A stretch of DNA of 64,000 bases from Gammaproteobacteria bacterium (GTDB lineage Bacteria; Pseudomonadota; Gammaproteobacteria; Steroidobacterales; GCA-2729495): the NCBI GenBank assembly GCA_014337915.1, contig QUBU01000010.1:1-64000 (forward strand). The letters run 5' to 3'. Under the pieces are notes generated by a model. It searched no databases, was not told the origin of the DNA, and was given only the letters and a program-made list of their open reading frames with translations. Of the stretch, positions 27,770 to 37,163 are shown piece after piece. The translations under genes were made by a program, and so were the position numbers. Each line of letters opens with the position of its first letter. The stretch's first letter is position 1.

Positions 27770-29041
27770 GTGGCTTCCGGGCGGCGTTCCCTGCAGGAGT
27801 GGCTCCGCTGGCAGGAGTCGCTCCATCCGCGGTGGATAGACCTCGACCTCGGCCGGGTACGCACGGTCCACGGACGCCTCGGGATCCCGCGCCCGGCCGG
27901 ACCCGTCTTCACGGTGGCCGGTACCAACGGCAAGGGCTCGACGGTGGCGCTGCTGGAAGCCTTCCTGCGCGCCGCTGGCCGCCGGCCCGGTGCCTACAGC
28001 TCGCCGCATCTCGTCGCCTACAACGAGCGCATCCGGGTGGATGGAGTCGACGCGACCGATGCTGCGCTGCTGGCCGCATTCGAGCGCATCGAGACGGTGC
28101 GGGGTGCGGTGCCGCTCACGTTCTTCGAGTTCGGCACGCTGGCCGCGCTGCTGGTGTTCGCTGATGCCGCCTGCGACTGCTGGATCCTCGAGGTGGGCAT
28201 GGGCGGGCGCCTGGACGCCGTGAACGTCATCGACGCCGATTTCGCCCTGATCACGACTGTCGACCTCGATCACCAGGAGTACCTCGGCGACACGGTGGAG
28301 AAGATCGCGGCCGAGAAGGCCGGCATCCTGCGCCGGGGCCGCGCCGCATTCTATGGCGACCAGCCGGTGCCGGCCGCCATCCGCGAGGCAGCCACCCGGC
28401 TCGGACTGCAGCTGCGCAGTCCCGGTGCCGGCTTCAGTACGACGGCCACGCGGCCCCACTGGTCCTGGAAGGGCGAACGCCTGGCGCTGGACGGCCTGCA
28501 CTACCCGCCTGGCGGTACGGTTGCCCAGCTGCGCAACATCAGCCTGGTGCTGGCTGCCCTCGAGCAGCATGATGCCAGGCTCATCGACGGGGCCGCGGCC
28601 GTCAACGCCATCATCGCGACCGCCCGCCCGCCAGGGCGCTTCCAGCGGCTGCGCCGCGAGCAGGAGTGGGTGCTGGACGTGGCGCACAATCCGCAGGCGG
28701 TGGCCACCCTGCGCGCGCAGCTGGAGACACTGCCACCAACGGCACATACCACGGTGGTGATCGGCCTGCTCGGTGACAAGAGCCTCGAGGCATTCGTCGC
28801 ATCGCTGGGGGCAATCACCAGCCGCTGGGTGACCTGCAGCGTCGACGATCCGCGTGCCCGGGCAGGCGCCAGCATTGCCGCGCGCCTGCGCGACCTGGGT
28901 TGTGCCGAAGTCGTGGCCGCAGGCACGGTCACGGATGCGCTGGAACAGGCACGTGCGCTGGCACCAGCGGGTGGCCGCATCGTGGTCTGCGGTTCCTTTC
29001 GCGTGGTCGGGCCCGCGCTGCAGTGGCTTGGCATATACTGA
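27770..29041 (+). CDS. folC: bifunctional folylpolyglutamate/dihydrofolate synthase
   Basis: The 423-residue Mur-ligase-family enzyme has the ATP loop FTVAGTNGKGSTVALLE, then YSSPHLVAYNERIRV and GMGGRLDAVNV. It adds glutamate to dihydropteroate and folates. The GTG start at 27770 is fixed by proximity to accD and by the conserved N-terminus (LQEWLRWQESLHP). Confidence 0.93.
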   Translation: MASGRRSLQEWLRWQESLHPRWIDLDLGRVRTVHGRLGIPRPAGPVFTVAGTNGKGSTVALLEAFLRAAGRRPGAYSSPHLVAYNERIRVDGVDATDAALLAAFERIETVRGAVPLTFFEFGTLAALLVFADAACDCWILEVGMGGRLDAVNVIDADFALITTVDLDHQEYLGDTVEKIAAEKAGILRRGRAAFYGDQPVPAAIREAATRLGLQLRSPGAGFSTTATRPHWSWKGERLALDGLHYPPGGTVAQLRNISLVLAALEQHDARLIDGAAAVNAIIATARPPGRFQRLRREQEWVLDVAHNPQAVATLRAQLETLPPTAHTTVVIGLLGDKSLEAFVASLGAITSRWVTCSVDDPRARAGASIAARLRDLGCAEVVAAGTVTDALEQARALAPAGGRIVVCGSFRVVGPALQWLGIY

Positions 29042-29065
29042 CGGCCGGCTTGGGGGCGGGTTTTC

Positions 29066-29728
29066 ATGGAGCGAAAACTGCAGGAGCGGATGATCGGCGC
29101 GGCCGTCCTGGTGATTGCCCTCGTGATCATTGGCCCACTGGTACTCGATGGCGGCCAGCAGGGCGACCTGGATGCCGACGCCATTCCCGGCCAGCGCAGT
29201 GACGAGCTGCACACACGCACGATCGACCTGCGCGCACCGGCGGCCACTGCTGCGGCTACACCGCCACCGGATGTCGCCCCGATCGCTGCAGCAGACGTTG
29301 CTCCGGCTACGGTTGCGCCGGCTGCCGCGACGCCCGGAGCGGAGGTTGAGGCTGCCGCAGCTCCCGAGGTGCCGGACGAAGCAGCGGTCGTGCAGCAGCC
29401 GGCGCCTGCACCTGTGAAGCCGCCCGCAGCTGCCAGGCCCGCGGCCAGCGATGCGCCGCCACCTGCGCCGACACCAGCCGCCCGGGCTCCTGCGGGCGGT
29501 GGCGCCTGGCTGGTGCAGGTCGGGACCTTCAGTCAGAAGGACAATGCCGAGAAACTGGCCGCGACGCTCAAGGGTCGCGGCTTCTCCCCGACCATCAGTC
29601 CCGCGACCAGTGGCGGCCGCAAGCTGTACCGGGTCCGGGTGGGACCGGCCGGCAGCCGCGAGGCGGCCGCCTCGCTCGCCAGGCGCCTCGCTGCAGCGGG
29701 CCACCCCGGGACGGTCGTGTCGCAGTAA
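29066..29728 (+). CDS. dedD: DedD-like SPOR-domain protein
   Basis: The 220-residue inner-membrane protein has one N-terminal helix (MIGAAVLVIALVIIGPLVL), a long Ala/Pro-rich periplasmic linker, and a C-terminal SPOR domain (WLVQVGTFSQKDNAEKLAATL to YRVRVGPAGSREAA). SPOR domains bind denuded septal glycan, so the protein should join the divisome. The folC-dedD-cvpA-purF order matches other gammaproteobacteria. Confidence 0.88.
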   Translation: MERKLQERMIGAAVLVIALVIIGPLVLDGGQQGDLDADAIPGQRSDELHTRTIDLRAPAATAAATPPPDVAPIAAADVAPATVAPAAATPGAEVEAAAAPEVPDEAAVVQQPAPAPVKPPAAARPAASDAPPPAPTPAARAPAGGGAWLVQVGTFSQKDNAEKLAATLKGRGFSPTISPATSGGRKLYRVRVGPAGSREAAASLARRLAAAGHPGTVVSQ

Positions 29729-29742
29729 GGGAAGGCCGACGT

Positions 29743-30276
29743 GTGACGTACCTGGACTATGCGCTGATCATCGTCGTCGCCGGCTCGGCCGCGGTCGGGC
29801 TGTTTCGCGGCCTGTTTCGCGAAGCGATGTCGCTGGCGGTCTGGGTCGCAGCCCTGTGGGCCGCGGGACGCTACTCGGGCTGGCTGGTGCCCTACATGGC
29901 CCGCTGGATCGAGAGCCCGGTGCTGGACCTCTGGGCTGCGCGGCTGGCGGTGCTGATTGGCGTGCTGCTGCTGGGCGGTATCCTCACCTGGCTCGTCTCC
30001 ATGGCGATCCGCGGTGGGCGGCTGGGCGGCGCCGATCGCACGGCCGGTATGGCCTTCGGCATTGCCCGCGGCGTGTTGCTGGCGGCGGTCCTGCTGGTGC
30101 TGCTGCGCGTGGCTGGCCTCGACGATGAATCTTGGTGGCGCAGGTCGAAACTGGTACCGTATGCGACTCCGGTGGCCGACGCCCTGCGCGAGGCTGCGGA
30201 GCGCGAGATCGGCCAGCCCGGCTCGCTGGCGGCCCCGCTGTCGGGGGGCCGGATTCCCGGCCGGATCGGCACCTAG
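29743..30276 (+). CDS. cvpA: CvpA family membrane protein
   Basis: The 177-residue protein has about four hydrophobic segments (YALIIVVAGSAAVGLFRG, MSLAVWVAALWAAG, LAVLIGVLLLGGILTWLV, ARGVLLAAVLLVLLRVAGL). CvpA is named from colicin V production and supports envelope homeostasis. The GTG start at 29743 follows dedD by 14 bases. purF follows 12 bases after the stop. Confidence 0.9.
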   Translation: MTYLDYALIIVVAGSAAVGLFRGLFREAMSLAVWVAALWAAGRYSGWLVPYMARWIESPVLDLWAARLAVLIGVLLLGGILTWLVSMAIRGGRLGGADRTAGMAFGIARGVLLAAVLLVLLRVAGLDDESWWRRSKLVPYATPVADALREAAEREIGQPGSLAAPLSGGRIPGRIGT

Positions 30277-30288
30277 GAGCGATTCAGC

Positions 30289-31839
30289 GTGTGTGGCATC
30301 GTCGGCATCGTGGCGCAGCGGCCGGTCAATCAGGCGCTGTATGACGCGCTGACGGTGCTCCAGCACCGCGGGCAGGATGCGGCCGGCATCAGCACCGAGC
30401 ACGCTGGCACCCTCTACAGCCGCAAGGCCCTTGGGCTGGTCCGCGACGTGTTCCAGGAGCGCCACATGCTGCGCCTCAAAGGCAACATGGGCATCGGCCA
30501 CACGCGCTACCCGACCGCCGGCTGCTCCAGTTCCTCGGAAGCCCAGCCGTTCTACGTGAATTCACCGTACGGCATCTGCCTGGCCCACAACGGCAACCTC
30601 ACCAACGCGACCGAGCTCAAGGAGCTGCTGGTAAACCACGACCGGCGCCACCTGAACACCGGTTCGGATACCGAGGCGCTGCTCAACGTGTTTGCCGACG
30701 AGCTGCAGCGGCAGGACGGTGCGGAACTGACGCCGCGGGGAGTATTCGCAGCCGTGGCCGGTGTCCACCGGCGCTGCCGTGGCGGCTATGCCGTGGTGGC
30801 CATGATCCTCGGCCATGGCATCGTCGCCTTCCGCGATCCGAACGGCATCCGGCCGGTCTGCCTGGGCCAGCGGGAGGGCGCGGAGGGGACCGAGTACATG
30901 GTCGCCTCCGAGAGCGTGGCCATGGATGCACTGGATTTCCGCCTGGTGGGTGACATCGCCCCTGGCGAGGCGGTGTACATCGAGGCCAGCGGCAGGCTGC
31001 ACCGCCAGCAGTGCGGCGGACCCCGCAGCTACACACCCTGCATCTTCGAGTTCGTGTACTTCGCCAGGCCCGATTCCATCATCGACCGCATTTCGGTGTA
31101 CAAGTCCCGGCTGCGCATGGGCGAGCGCCTGGCGGAGAAGATCCTGCGCGAGCGTCCGCAACATGACATCGACGTGGTCATTCCGATCCCGGATTCCAGT
31201 CGTACCAGCGCGCTCGAGGTGGCCCACCGCCTCGGCGTGAAATATCGCGAGGGGTTCATCAAGAACCGCTACATCGGCCGCACCTTCATCATGCCCGGCC
31301 AGGCGCTGCGCCGGCAGTCGGTGCGTCGCAAGCTCAACGCTATCGACCTGGAGTTCCGCGACAAGAACGTGCTGCTGGTCGACGACTCCATTGTGCGCGG
31401 CACCACCTCACGGCAGATCATCGAGATGGCACGCGAGGCCGGTGCGCGGCGGGTGTACTTCGCCTCGGCGTCGCCACCGGTACGCTTCCCCAATGTCTAC
31501 GGCATCGACATGCCGGTGACGGGCGAACTGGTGGCCTCCGGACGCACGGATGCCGAGGTGGCAGGCTTCATCGGTGCCGACTGGCTCGTCTACCAGGACC
31601 TCGACGACCTGGTGCGCGCGGTGCGCTACGACAACGGCGACATTGCCGAGTTCGACACCTCGTGCTTTTCCGGCCACTACGTGACCGGTGATGTCACCCC
31701 GGCCTACCTGGCACGCCTCGAGTCCGAGCGCTGTGACGCTGCCCGGGCGCAGCGCGAGCCTGTCGTCGATGACAGCCATGACGATGACAGCGCCGGCGTC
31801 GACGAGTTTCCCTCGCGCCCGCGCGCCGGTGTGGCCTGA
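30289..31839 (+). CDS. purF: amidophosphoribosyltransferase
   Basis: The 516-residue enzyme begins with GTG then Cys (MCGIVGIV), so the catalytic Cys is exposed after Met removal. The class II glutaminase domain has GHTRYPTAG. The phosphoribosyltransferase half has the PRPP loop [17 protein letters not shown]. It commits PRPP to purine synthesis. It ends the asd-to-purF block. Confidence 0.97.
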   Translation: MCGIVGIVAQRPVNQALYDALTVLQHRGQDAAGISTEHAGTLYSRKALGLVRDVFQERHMLRLKGNMGIGHTRYPTAGCSSSSEAQPFYVNSPYGICLAHNGNLTNATELKELLVNHDRRHLNTGSDTEALLNVFADELQRQDGAELTPRGVFAAVAGVHRRCRGGYAVVAMILGHGIVAFRDPNGIRPVCLGQREGAEGTEYMVASESVAMDALDFRLVGDIAPGEAVYIEASGRLHRQQCGGPRSYTPCIFEFVYFARPDSIIDRISVYKSRLRMGERLAEKILRERPQHDIDVVIPIPDSSRTSALEVAHRLGVKYREGFIKNRYIGRTFIMPGQALRRQSVRRKLNAIDLEFRDKNVLLVDDSIVRGTTSRQIIEMAREAGARRVYFASASPPVRFPNVYGIDMPVTGELVASGRTDAEVAGFIGADWLVYQDLDDLVRAVRYDNGDIAEFDTSCFSGHYVTGDVTPAYLARLESERCDAARAQREPVVDDSHDDDSAGVDEFPSRPRAGVA

Positions 31840-31886
31840 AACCCGGCTGATGCGCAGCCGGGCGGGCGACGGAAGCTGAGCCGGCC

Positions 31887-33131
31887 ATGGCCGCGCCACG
31901 CATTTTCATCATCGACGATCATGCCGATTTCCGGCGCCTGCTGGGGCATCACATTTCGGCGCGCTGGCCGGCAGCGGAACTGCAGTATTACGATCCGGTG
32001 ATCTCCGGGCGCCTGCCGCTGGCATTCTCCGGCGCCGGCAGCGACGTCGTGCTCCTCGGCCACCCGGCGGCACATGGGGATGCCCTGGAGTGGCTGCGGC
32101 AGCTGCGCCGCGTGGCGCGCTTCCCGCCGGTGATCTTCCTCGGCAATGGCGACGAGCGCCAGGTTGTCGCCGCCATCAAGGCGGGTGCCGAGGACTACAT
32201 CGCCAAGCCAACGCTAAGCCACTCGCGCCTGGTGGAAGCGCTGGAGGCGGTGCTGTCGGGTGGTGCGGCCAGCGAGGCGGGCAAGCCGCGCATGCCGGCA
32301 GCGGCACCGGGAACGATTCCCGGGCTGCCCGGCTATGAGCTGATCCGCAGCCTGAGCGAGGGCGACATCTCCTCCGTGTACCTTGGCCGGGAGCGTGCCG
32401 GCGGCCGCACTGCCGTGCTGAAGGTGCTGCGCCAGGTGCCGGACTCCGGCACCGACAAGCACTTCGATCGTTTCCTGCAGGAGTACGAACTCATTGCGCG
32501 CATCGACCACCCCAATGTCGTGCGCATTTTCGATCTCGGTGTGGCCGACGATCATGCCTACATCGCCATGGAGTACTGCAGCCGCGGCAGCCTGAAGCGG
32601 CGCATTACCGCGGGCATGAGCAGCGAACAGGCCTTTGCCTGGATGCGCGTCATCGCCGGTGCGCTCGCCGCGTTGCACGCCGTGGGCATATATCACCGCG
32701 ACCTGAAGCCCACCAATGTCATGTTCCGTGAGGATGACAGCCTGGTGCTGATCGACTTCGGCCTCGCCAAGCAGGCGCAGTTCAAGGCGGGCATCACCGG
32801 CACCGGCGCGATTTTCGGCACGCCGTACTACATGAGCCCGGAGCAGGGCAACGGCAGCATCGTCGATCAGCGCAGCGACATCTACAGCCTGGGCGTGGTG
32901 TTCTATGAAATGCTGACGGGTAGCAAGCCCTTCGATGGTGAAGCCGCGATGGCGGTCATCATCCAGCACCGTGAGGCGCCGGTACCGCGGCTGCCGGGCA
33001 ACCTCGCGCGGTTCCAGCCGGCCATCGATCGTATGCTGGCCAAGCAGCCCGAGGACCGCTTTCAGTCCGCGGAGGAGGTCCTCGAATGGCGCCCCGGGAG
33101 CCTGGCCGCGGTCTCAGCCGAAGGCGCGTGA
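31887..33131 (+). CDS. pseudo-receiver domain fused to a Ser/Thr protein kinase
   Basis: The protein has 414 residues. Residues 1-120 form a receiver fold (RIFIIDDH, Lys107 in DYIAKP), but the phospho-acceptor position reads VVLLGHP, with Gly58 instead of Asp. Residues about 146-410 are a kinase: a weak glycine loop (LSEGDISSVYL), VLKVL Lys, YHRDLKPTN, IDFGLAKQ and GTPYYMSPEQ, so the catalytic residues look intact. It is probably cytosolic and may respond to something other than histidine-kinase phosphorylation. The 3' end overlaps the convergent lpxH by 18 bases. Its targets are unknown. Confidence 0.85.
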   Translation: MAAPRIFIIDDHADFRRLLGHHISARWPAAELQYYDPVISGRLPLAFSGAGSDVVLLGHPAAHGDALEWLRQLRRVARFPPVIFLGNGDERQVVAAIKAGAEDYIAKPTLSHSRLVEALEAVLSGGAASEAGKPRMPAAAPGTIPGLPGYELIRSLSEGDISSVYLGRERAGGRTAVLKVLRQVPDSGTDKHFDRFLQEYELIARIDHPNVVRIFDLGVADDHAYIAMEYCSRGSLKRRITAGMSSEQAFAWMRVIAGALAALHAVGIYHRDLKPTNVMFREDDSLVLIDFGLAKQAQFKAGITGTGAIFGTPYYMSPEQGNGSIVDQRSDIYSLGVVFYEMLTGSKPFDGEAAMAVIIQHREAPVPRLPGNLARFQPAIDRMLAKQPEDRFQSAEEVLEWRPGSLAAVSAEGA

Positions 33132-33842
33132 GCGCAGCTCCGGGCCGGTCGCCGACCAGGCGAGTACGCTGCCCTGATCGTACCAGTCCCCCAGCACCGC
33201 GCGGATCGCCTGCTGGCCATCGAGCGCGAAGCGGTGGATGCCTGGCCGGTGCGTGTGGCCGTGGACCAGCCGGCGTACGCCGGCCTGGCGCATGGCAGCG
33301 GCGACCGCTTCGGCATTCACGTCCATGTATGCCGCCGGTCGGCCGGCGGAATAGCGCCGGCTGCGCCGCCGGCCCTCGGCCCCGGCCGCACGCCGCCAGG
33401 ACCGCGGCAGCGCACGGAACAGTCGCTGCAGGCGTGGATCGTTGACACGTTTCCGGTAGCGCTGATAGGCATGGTCGTCGGTGCACAGCAGGTCGCCATG
33501 CGTCAGCAGGACGGACTCGCCGCCGATGTCCACTACGCTGGGATCGGTGAGCAGCCGCGCGCCGGTCAAGTCGGCAAAACGCGGCCCGAGGAGGAAGTCG
33601 CGATTGCCGCGCATCACGCTGCAGGCATTGCCGCCGCGGGTGTAGTCGGCAAGTGCCGCGGTCACCTCGCGCGCCAGCGGCTGATCGTCGTCGTCACCGA
33701 TCCAGAATTCGAACAGGTCACCGAGGATGTAGAGGTGGCTGGCGCCCCGGGCCTCGCCGGCCAGGAACTCGCGGAAGGCTGCCGTGGCGCGCGGCCGGCC
33801 GGCATCGAGGTGCAGGTCCGAGACGAACAGCGTGGTGGTCAC
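33114..33842 (-). CDS. lpxH: UDP-2,3-diacylglucosamine diphosphatase
   Basis: The 242-residue calcineurin-like metallophosphoesterase has the metal-binding motifs FVSDLHLD, LGDLFEFWIGDD, MRGNRDFLLG, LTHGD and HGHTHRPG, all present. It cleaves UDP-2,3-diacylglucosamine to lipid X in lipid A synthesis at the inner membrane face. The start overlaps the end of the cyclophilin gene by four bases, implying translational coupling. Confidence 0.95.
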   Translation of the reverse strand: MTTTLFVSDLHLDAGRPRATAAFREFLAGEARGASHLYILGDLFEFWIGDDDDQPLAREVTAALADYTRGGNACSVMRGNRDFLLGPRFADLTGARLLTDPSVVDIGGESVLLTHGDLLCTDDHAYQRYRKRVNDPRLQRLFRALPRSWRRAAGAEGRRRSRRYSAGRPAAYMDVNAEAVAAAMRQAGVRRLVHGHTHRPGIHRFALDGQQAIRAVLGDWYDQGSVLAWSATGPELRSRAFG

Positions 33843-34414
33843 GAGCCCGGGTCCGGGAGCACCACCACCTTGCGGATGACGACCGGCTGGACGGGCACGT
33901 CGGCCAGGTCATTGCGCGACGTCGTCGCGCGGTGGCCGATTTCGTCGACCACGTCCATGCCCTCGACCACGGTGCCGAATACCGCGTAGCCCCAGCGGGT
34001 GGGCTTGGGATCCAGCGCCACGTTGTCCGCCAGGTTGAAGTAGAACTGGGCGTCGGCGGAGTGCGGATCGGCGCTGCGTGCCATGGCAATGGTGCCGCGG
34101 TGGTTTGCCAGGCCGTTGCCGGATTCGTTGGCGACGGGTGCCCGCGCCGGCTTCAGGGACAGGTCTTCCTGGTAGCCGCCACCCTGGATGATGAAGCCCG
34201 TGACGACGCGGTGGAAGATGGTGCCCGCGTAGAAGCCATCCGCGGCGTACTGCAGGAAGTTCTTCACGGAAAGCGGCGCCCGTTCGGCATCGAGCTGCAC
34301 CACGATGTTGCCGGCGCTGGTCTCGATGCGCACCCGCGGCGGCGCGGCCACGGCGACTCCGGCCAGCAGCATCGCCGCCAGCCAGGCTGCAATGCGCAGC
34401 CGGCGAGGTCCCAT
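33839..34414 (-). CDS. exported cyclophilin-type peptidyl-prolyl isomerase
   Basis: The protein has 191 residues. A cleavable signal peptide (WLAAMLLAGVAVAA) precedes a cyclophilin domain with FHRVVTGFIIQGGGY, GTIAMARSADPHSADAQFYF and YAVFGTVVEGMDVVD. It should assist folding in the periplasm (PpiA type). Its ATG at 34414 overlaps the folD stop by one base. The cyclophilin-lpxH pair is common in gammaproteobacteria. Confidence 0.9.
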   Translation of the reverse strand: MGPRRLRIAAWLAAMLLAGVAVAAPPRVRIETSAGNIVVQLDAERAPLSVKNFLQYAADGFYAGTIFHRVVTGFIIQGGGYQEDLSLKPARAPVANESGNGLANHRGTIAMARSADPHSADAQFYFNLADNVALDPKPTRWGYAVFGTVVEGMDVVDEIGHRATTSRNDLADVPVQPVVIRKVVVLPDPGS

Positions 34415-35307
34415 CAGGCCACCCCGGCGCGGCTGCCCGGGGCCACGTCCAGCAGGTGGGTGCCGGCAATGGCGGCGTTCAGCGTGTTCTGCAGCAGGGT
34501 TGCCACGGTCATCGGGCCCACTCCGCCGGGCACCGGGGTAATCCACGAAGCGCGTTCACTGGCAGCGGCGAAATCCACGTCTCCCGCCAGCTTGCCGTCG
34601 GGCAGGCGGGTGATGCCGATGTCCAGTACCACGGCGCCGGGCCGGACCCATTCCCCGGGGATCAGCCGCGGCTTGCCGACGGCCACGGCGAGGATGTCGG
34701 CGCTCGCCACGCAGGCCGCCAGGTCCCGCGTGAAGCGATGGGCAACCGTGGTCGTGGCGCCGGCCAGCAGGAACTCCAGCGCCAGCGGGCGGCCGACGTG
34801 GTTGGACGCGCCGACCACCACCGCATGCTGGCCCTTCGGATCCACGCCGATACGCCGCAGCAGGGTCATGACGCCAAATGGCGTGCAGGGACGCAGCATG
34901 GGGATGCGCTGGGCGAGGCGCCCGACGGTGTAGGGGTGGAAGCCGTCGACATCCTTGACCGGATTGATGTGCTCGATAACCGCAGGCTCATTGATGTGTG
35001 CGGGCAGCGGAAACTGCACGAGGATGCCGTCGATGTCCGGATCGTCGTTGAGCCGCGCGATGAGGGCAAGGAGCTCGGCTTCGCTGGTATCGGCCGGCAG
35101 GTCGTAGTCACGCGAGGCAATGCCCACCTCCTCGCAGGCGGTGCGCTTGTTGCGCACGTAGATGCGCGAAGCCGGATCACTGCCCACCAGGATCACCGCC
35201 AGGCCGGGCGCGCGGTGGCCCGCGGCACGGCGCGCCGCGATGCGGTCGCGGACTTCCGCGCGGATCTCCTGGGAGATCGCACGTCCGTCGATGAGTCGGG
35301 CTGTCAT
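34414..35307 (-). CDS. folD: methylenetetrahydrofolate dehydrogenase / methenyltetrahydrofolate cyclohydrolase
   Basis: The 297-residue enzyme has the catalytic region [29 protein letters not shown], and the NADP site [19 protein letters not shown]. The last is usually VGRSNIVGRP, so two residues differ at the nucleotide loop. [16 protein letters not shown] ends the fold. It interconverts one-carbon folates. It is first in a folD-cyclophilin-lpxH operon, with the tRNA genes divergent on its 5' side. Confidence 0.95.
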   Translation of the reverse strand: MTARLIDGRAISQEIRAEVRDRIAARRAAGHRAPGLAVILVGSDPASRIYVRNKRTACEEVGIASRDYDLPADTSEAELLALIARLNDDPDIDGILVQFPLPAHINEPAVIEHINPVKDVDGFHPYTVGRLAQRIPMLRPCTPFGVMTLLRRIGVDPKGQHAVVVGASNHVGRPLALEFLLAGATTTVAHRFTRDLAACVASADILAVAVGKPRLIPGEWVRPGAVVLDIGITRLPDGKLAGDVDFAAASERASWITPVPGGVGPMTVATLLQNTLNAAIAGTHLLDVAPGSRAGVA

Positions 35308-35463
35308 TGCGCTTGGCCCTGGGCTTCCTGCGGCCGGGTATCCGGGTTCGGCGCACACCATACCAGACACGGCTGGCGCCACAAGGCAAGGCCGCGGAGG
35401 CGCAGGAGATTTGACGGGGTCGGGGCACCTCCTTATGATCCTGCCGCCCGAGAGCGGGGCCGC

Positions 35464-35469
35464 TATAAT
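35464..35469 (+). promoter_or_regulatory. -10 element for the tRNA-Pro cluster
   Basis: A perfect TATAAT lies 32 bases before the tRNA-Pro 5' end and is followed by the GC-rich gggcgggc. The -35 region (about 35441-35446, ctgccg) is weak. Confidence 0.5.
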
Positions 35470-35501
35470 GGGCGGGCACGAGATCCGGCGAGCCGGCGAA
35501 T

Positions 35502-35578
35502 CGGGGCATGGCGCAGTCTGGTAGCGCATCTGCTTTGGGAGCAGAGGGTCGGCGGTTCGAATCCGTCTGCCCCGACCA
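35502..35578 (+). tRNA. tRNA-Pro (anticodon TGG)
   Basis: The acceptor stem cggggca/tgccccg, anticodon loop tttggga, T arm ggttcgaatcc and encoded CCA are all present over 77 nt. It is the first of four clustered tRNA genes. Confidence 0.95.
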
Positions 35579-35634
35579 CTTTCAGGCCTGCAGCGCTCCT
35601 GGTGAGTGTGCAGGCGGGCCGCGGCTGGAGCGGG

Positions 35635-35710
35635 GCGCCTGTAGCTCAACGGATAGAGCACCGGCCTTCTAAGCCGGGGGTTGCAGGTTCGATTCCTGCC
35701 AGGCGCGCCA
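35635..35710 (+). tRNA. tRNA-Arg (anticodon TCT)
   Basis: The acceptor stem gcgcctg/caggcgc, anticodon loop cttctaa and encoded CCA fit a tRNA over 76 nt. It reads AGA codons, which are rare in this GC-rich genome. Confidence 0.95.
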
Positions 35711-35743
35711 TTTGCCGCGTGCGGGCCGGGATGGTTTGCGATG

Positions 35744-35819
35744 GTGGACGTAGCTCAGTTGGTAGAGCCCCGGATTGTGATTCCGGCCGTCGTGGGTTCG
35801 AGTCCCATCGTCCACCCCA
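35744..35819 (+). tRNA. tRNA-His (anticodon GTG)
   Basis: The acceptor stem gtggacg/cgtccac, anticodon loop attgtga, discriminator C and CCA are present. The extra G at 35743 is the encoded G-1 characteristic of tRNA-His. Confidence 0.95.
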
Positions 35820-35868
35820 GTTCGATGAGATGGCCGCTGCAATGGCGGCAGCGAAGAATGCAAGGTGT

Positions 35869-35944
35869 GGGTCGTTAGCTCAATTGGTAGAGCAGCGGAC
35901 TCTTAATCCGTTGGTTGTAGGTTCGATTCCTACACGGCCCACCA
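35869..35944 (+). tRNA. tRNA-Lys (anticodon CTT)
   Basis: The acceptor stem gggtcgt/acggccc, anticodon loop ctcttaa and encoded CCA are present over 76 nt. It decodes AAG, the Lys codon favoured in this GC-rich sequence. Confidence 0.95.
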
Positions 35945-35999
35945 GTCCCGCATCACGTCATGGCCAGACCTGTGTGACAGGCCTGCGCAGCCGAGCGGG

Positions 36000-36587
36000 C
36001 TAGAGATCCAGGGTCCTGACCAGCCTGCGCAGTTCCACCACCAGCTGTTTCTCGAACCACGGGTTCTGCGCCAGCCAGGGCTGGTTGCGTGGGGAGGGAT
36101 GCGCCAGCGGCAGGTAGCCGAGTGGCAGGTATTCCTTCCAGGCGCGGACGGTCTTGCCCAGAGTGGCCTTGCGCCGGGATCCCAGGTAGTAGGCCTGCGC
36201 GTAGTGGCCGACCAGCAGGGTCAGGCGGATGTCCGGCAACTGGGGATTCAGCCGGCCATGCCAGCGCGGGGTACACTCCGGTCGCGGCGGCAGGTCACCA
36301 GACTCGGCCTTGCCCGGGTAACAGAAGCCCATCGGCAGGATCGCGACCTTCCGCGGGTCGTAGAACTGCTCCCTCGTCAGGCCCAGCCAGTCACGCAGCC
36401 GGTCACCGGATGGATCGTTCCAGGGGATCCCGGTCTCATGCACCTTGCGGCCCGGCGCCTGGCCGATGATGCGCAGGCGCGCCTCGCGCTGCGCCTGCAG
36501 CACGGGGCGCGGCCCATGGGGCAGGGCAGGCGCGCAATGCGTGCATGCGTGGATCCGGGCCAGCAGCTGCTGAAGGTTTTCCGGCAT
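36000..36587 (-). CDS. uracil-DNA glycosylase family protein
   Basis: The 195-residue protein of the UDG superfamily has motif 1 RIIGQAPGRKVHETGIPWND and motif 2 LAHPSPRNQPW. The N-terminus has two Cys (CTHC), fewer than the Fe-S-binding family 4 enzymes need. It probably removes uracil or another damaged base, though substrate class cannot be fixed from sequence. The DUF488 gene lies just upstream on the same strand, six bases away. Confidence 0.85.
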   Translation of the reverse strand: MPENLQQLLARIHACTHCAPALPHGPRPVLQAQREARLRIIGQAPGRKVHETGIPWNDPSGDRLRDWLGLTREQFYDPRKVAILPMGFCYPGKAESGDLPPRPECTPRWHGRLNPQLPDIRLTLLVGHYAQAYYLGSRRKATLGKTVRAWKEYLPLGYLPLAHPSPRNQPWLAQNPWFEKQLVVELRRLVRTLDL

Positions 36588-36593
36588 GACCGC

Positions 36594-37163
36594 CTAGAGC
36601 AGGCTGGCCTGCTCCGGTGGATAGGTGATGACCGTGCCCTCGACCCGCGCGAACGACGTCAGCTGGTGATTGCGGTAGCTGGACGCAGACAGGATCTCGA
36701 CGACCGGTACGCCGTGTACGCCAAGCGCATCGGCCACCAGTGAGCGATGGCAGCGCCAGGGCACGGCCTCCGCGCACATGATGGCAACCCGTTGCAGCTG
36801 GCTTGCGGCAATCAACGCTTCAAGCGCCTGATGAAACGCCGCGGTCTGCATGTAGTCCGCATAGCCCCGGAAGCTCCTGTTCCGCCAGCCGGTGTTGGGT
36901 GAATCCTTGCGCGTATGCCGCAGGCCACCCAGGGCCGGCATCGGCACATAGTCGATGGACGCGGCCCGCAGGTTCGTGGCCAGGGCAGCGCTATTGAACT
37001 GCGGGTTATGCCGCGAGCGCGGTACCGTGCGGATGTCGGCCAGGCATTCGATGCCATAGGCCTGCAGCATGGCGATGAACTGCCCGATCGGCAGTGTGGA
37101 ATGGCCGACCGTGAAGACAGTGCCTGTCCGCCAGCGTTCCTGCTGTGGTGGTGGCCGCTTCAT
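36594..37163 (-). CDS. DUF488 family protein
   Basis: The 189-residue protein has the DUF488 signatures FTVGHSTLPIGQF, CLADIRTVPRSRHNPQFN, YVPMPALGGLR and MCAEAVPWRCHRSLVADAL. The Cys residues in the last motif are characteristic. Function is not established. ATG 37163 gives the usual short lead before TVGHST; ATG 37175 is an alternative. It pairs with the glycosylase gene downstream, and the conserved Cys/His motif suggests a metal or nucleic-acid link. The link is speculation. Confidence 0.8.
   Translation of the reverse strand: MKRPPPQQERWRTGTVFTVGHSTLPIGQFIAMLQAYGIECLADIRTVPRSRHNPQFNSAALATNLRAASIDYVPMPALGGLRHTRKDSPNTGWRNRSFRGYADYMQTAAFHQALEALIAASQLQRVAIMCAEAVPWRCHRSLVADALGVHGVPVVEILSASSYRNHQLTSFARVEGTVITYPPEQASLL

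Noticed and set aside
25240..27933. 897-codon minus-strand frame opposite fimV, truA and accD
   Set aside because: It spans three well-supported genes in antisense and shows no family motif.
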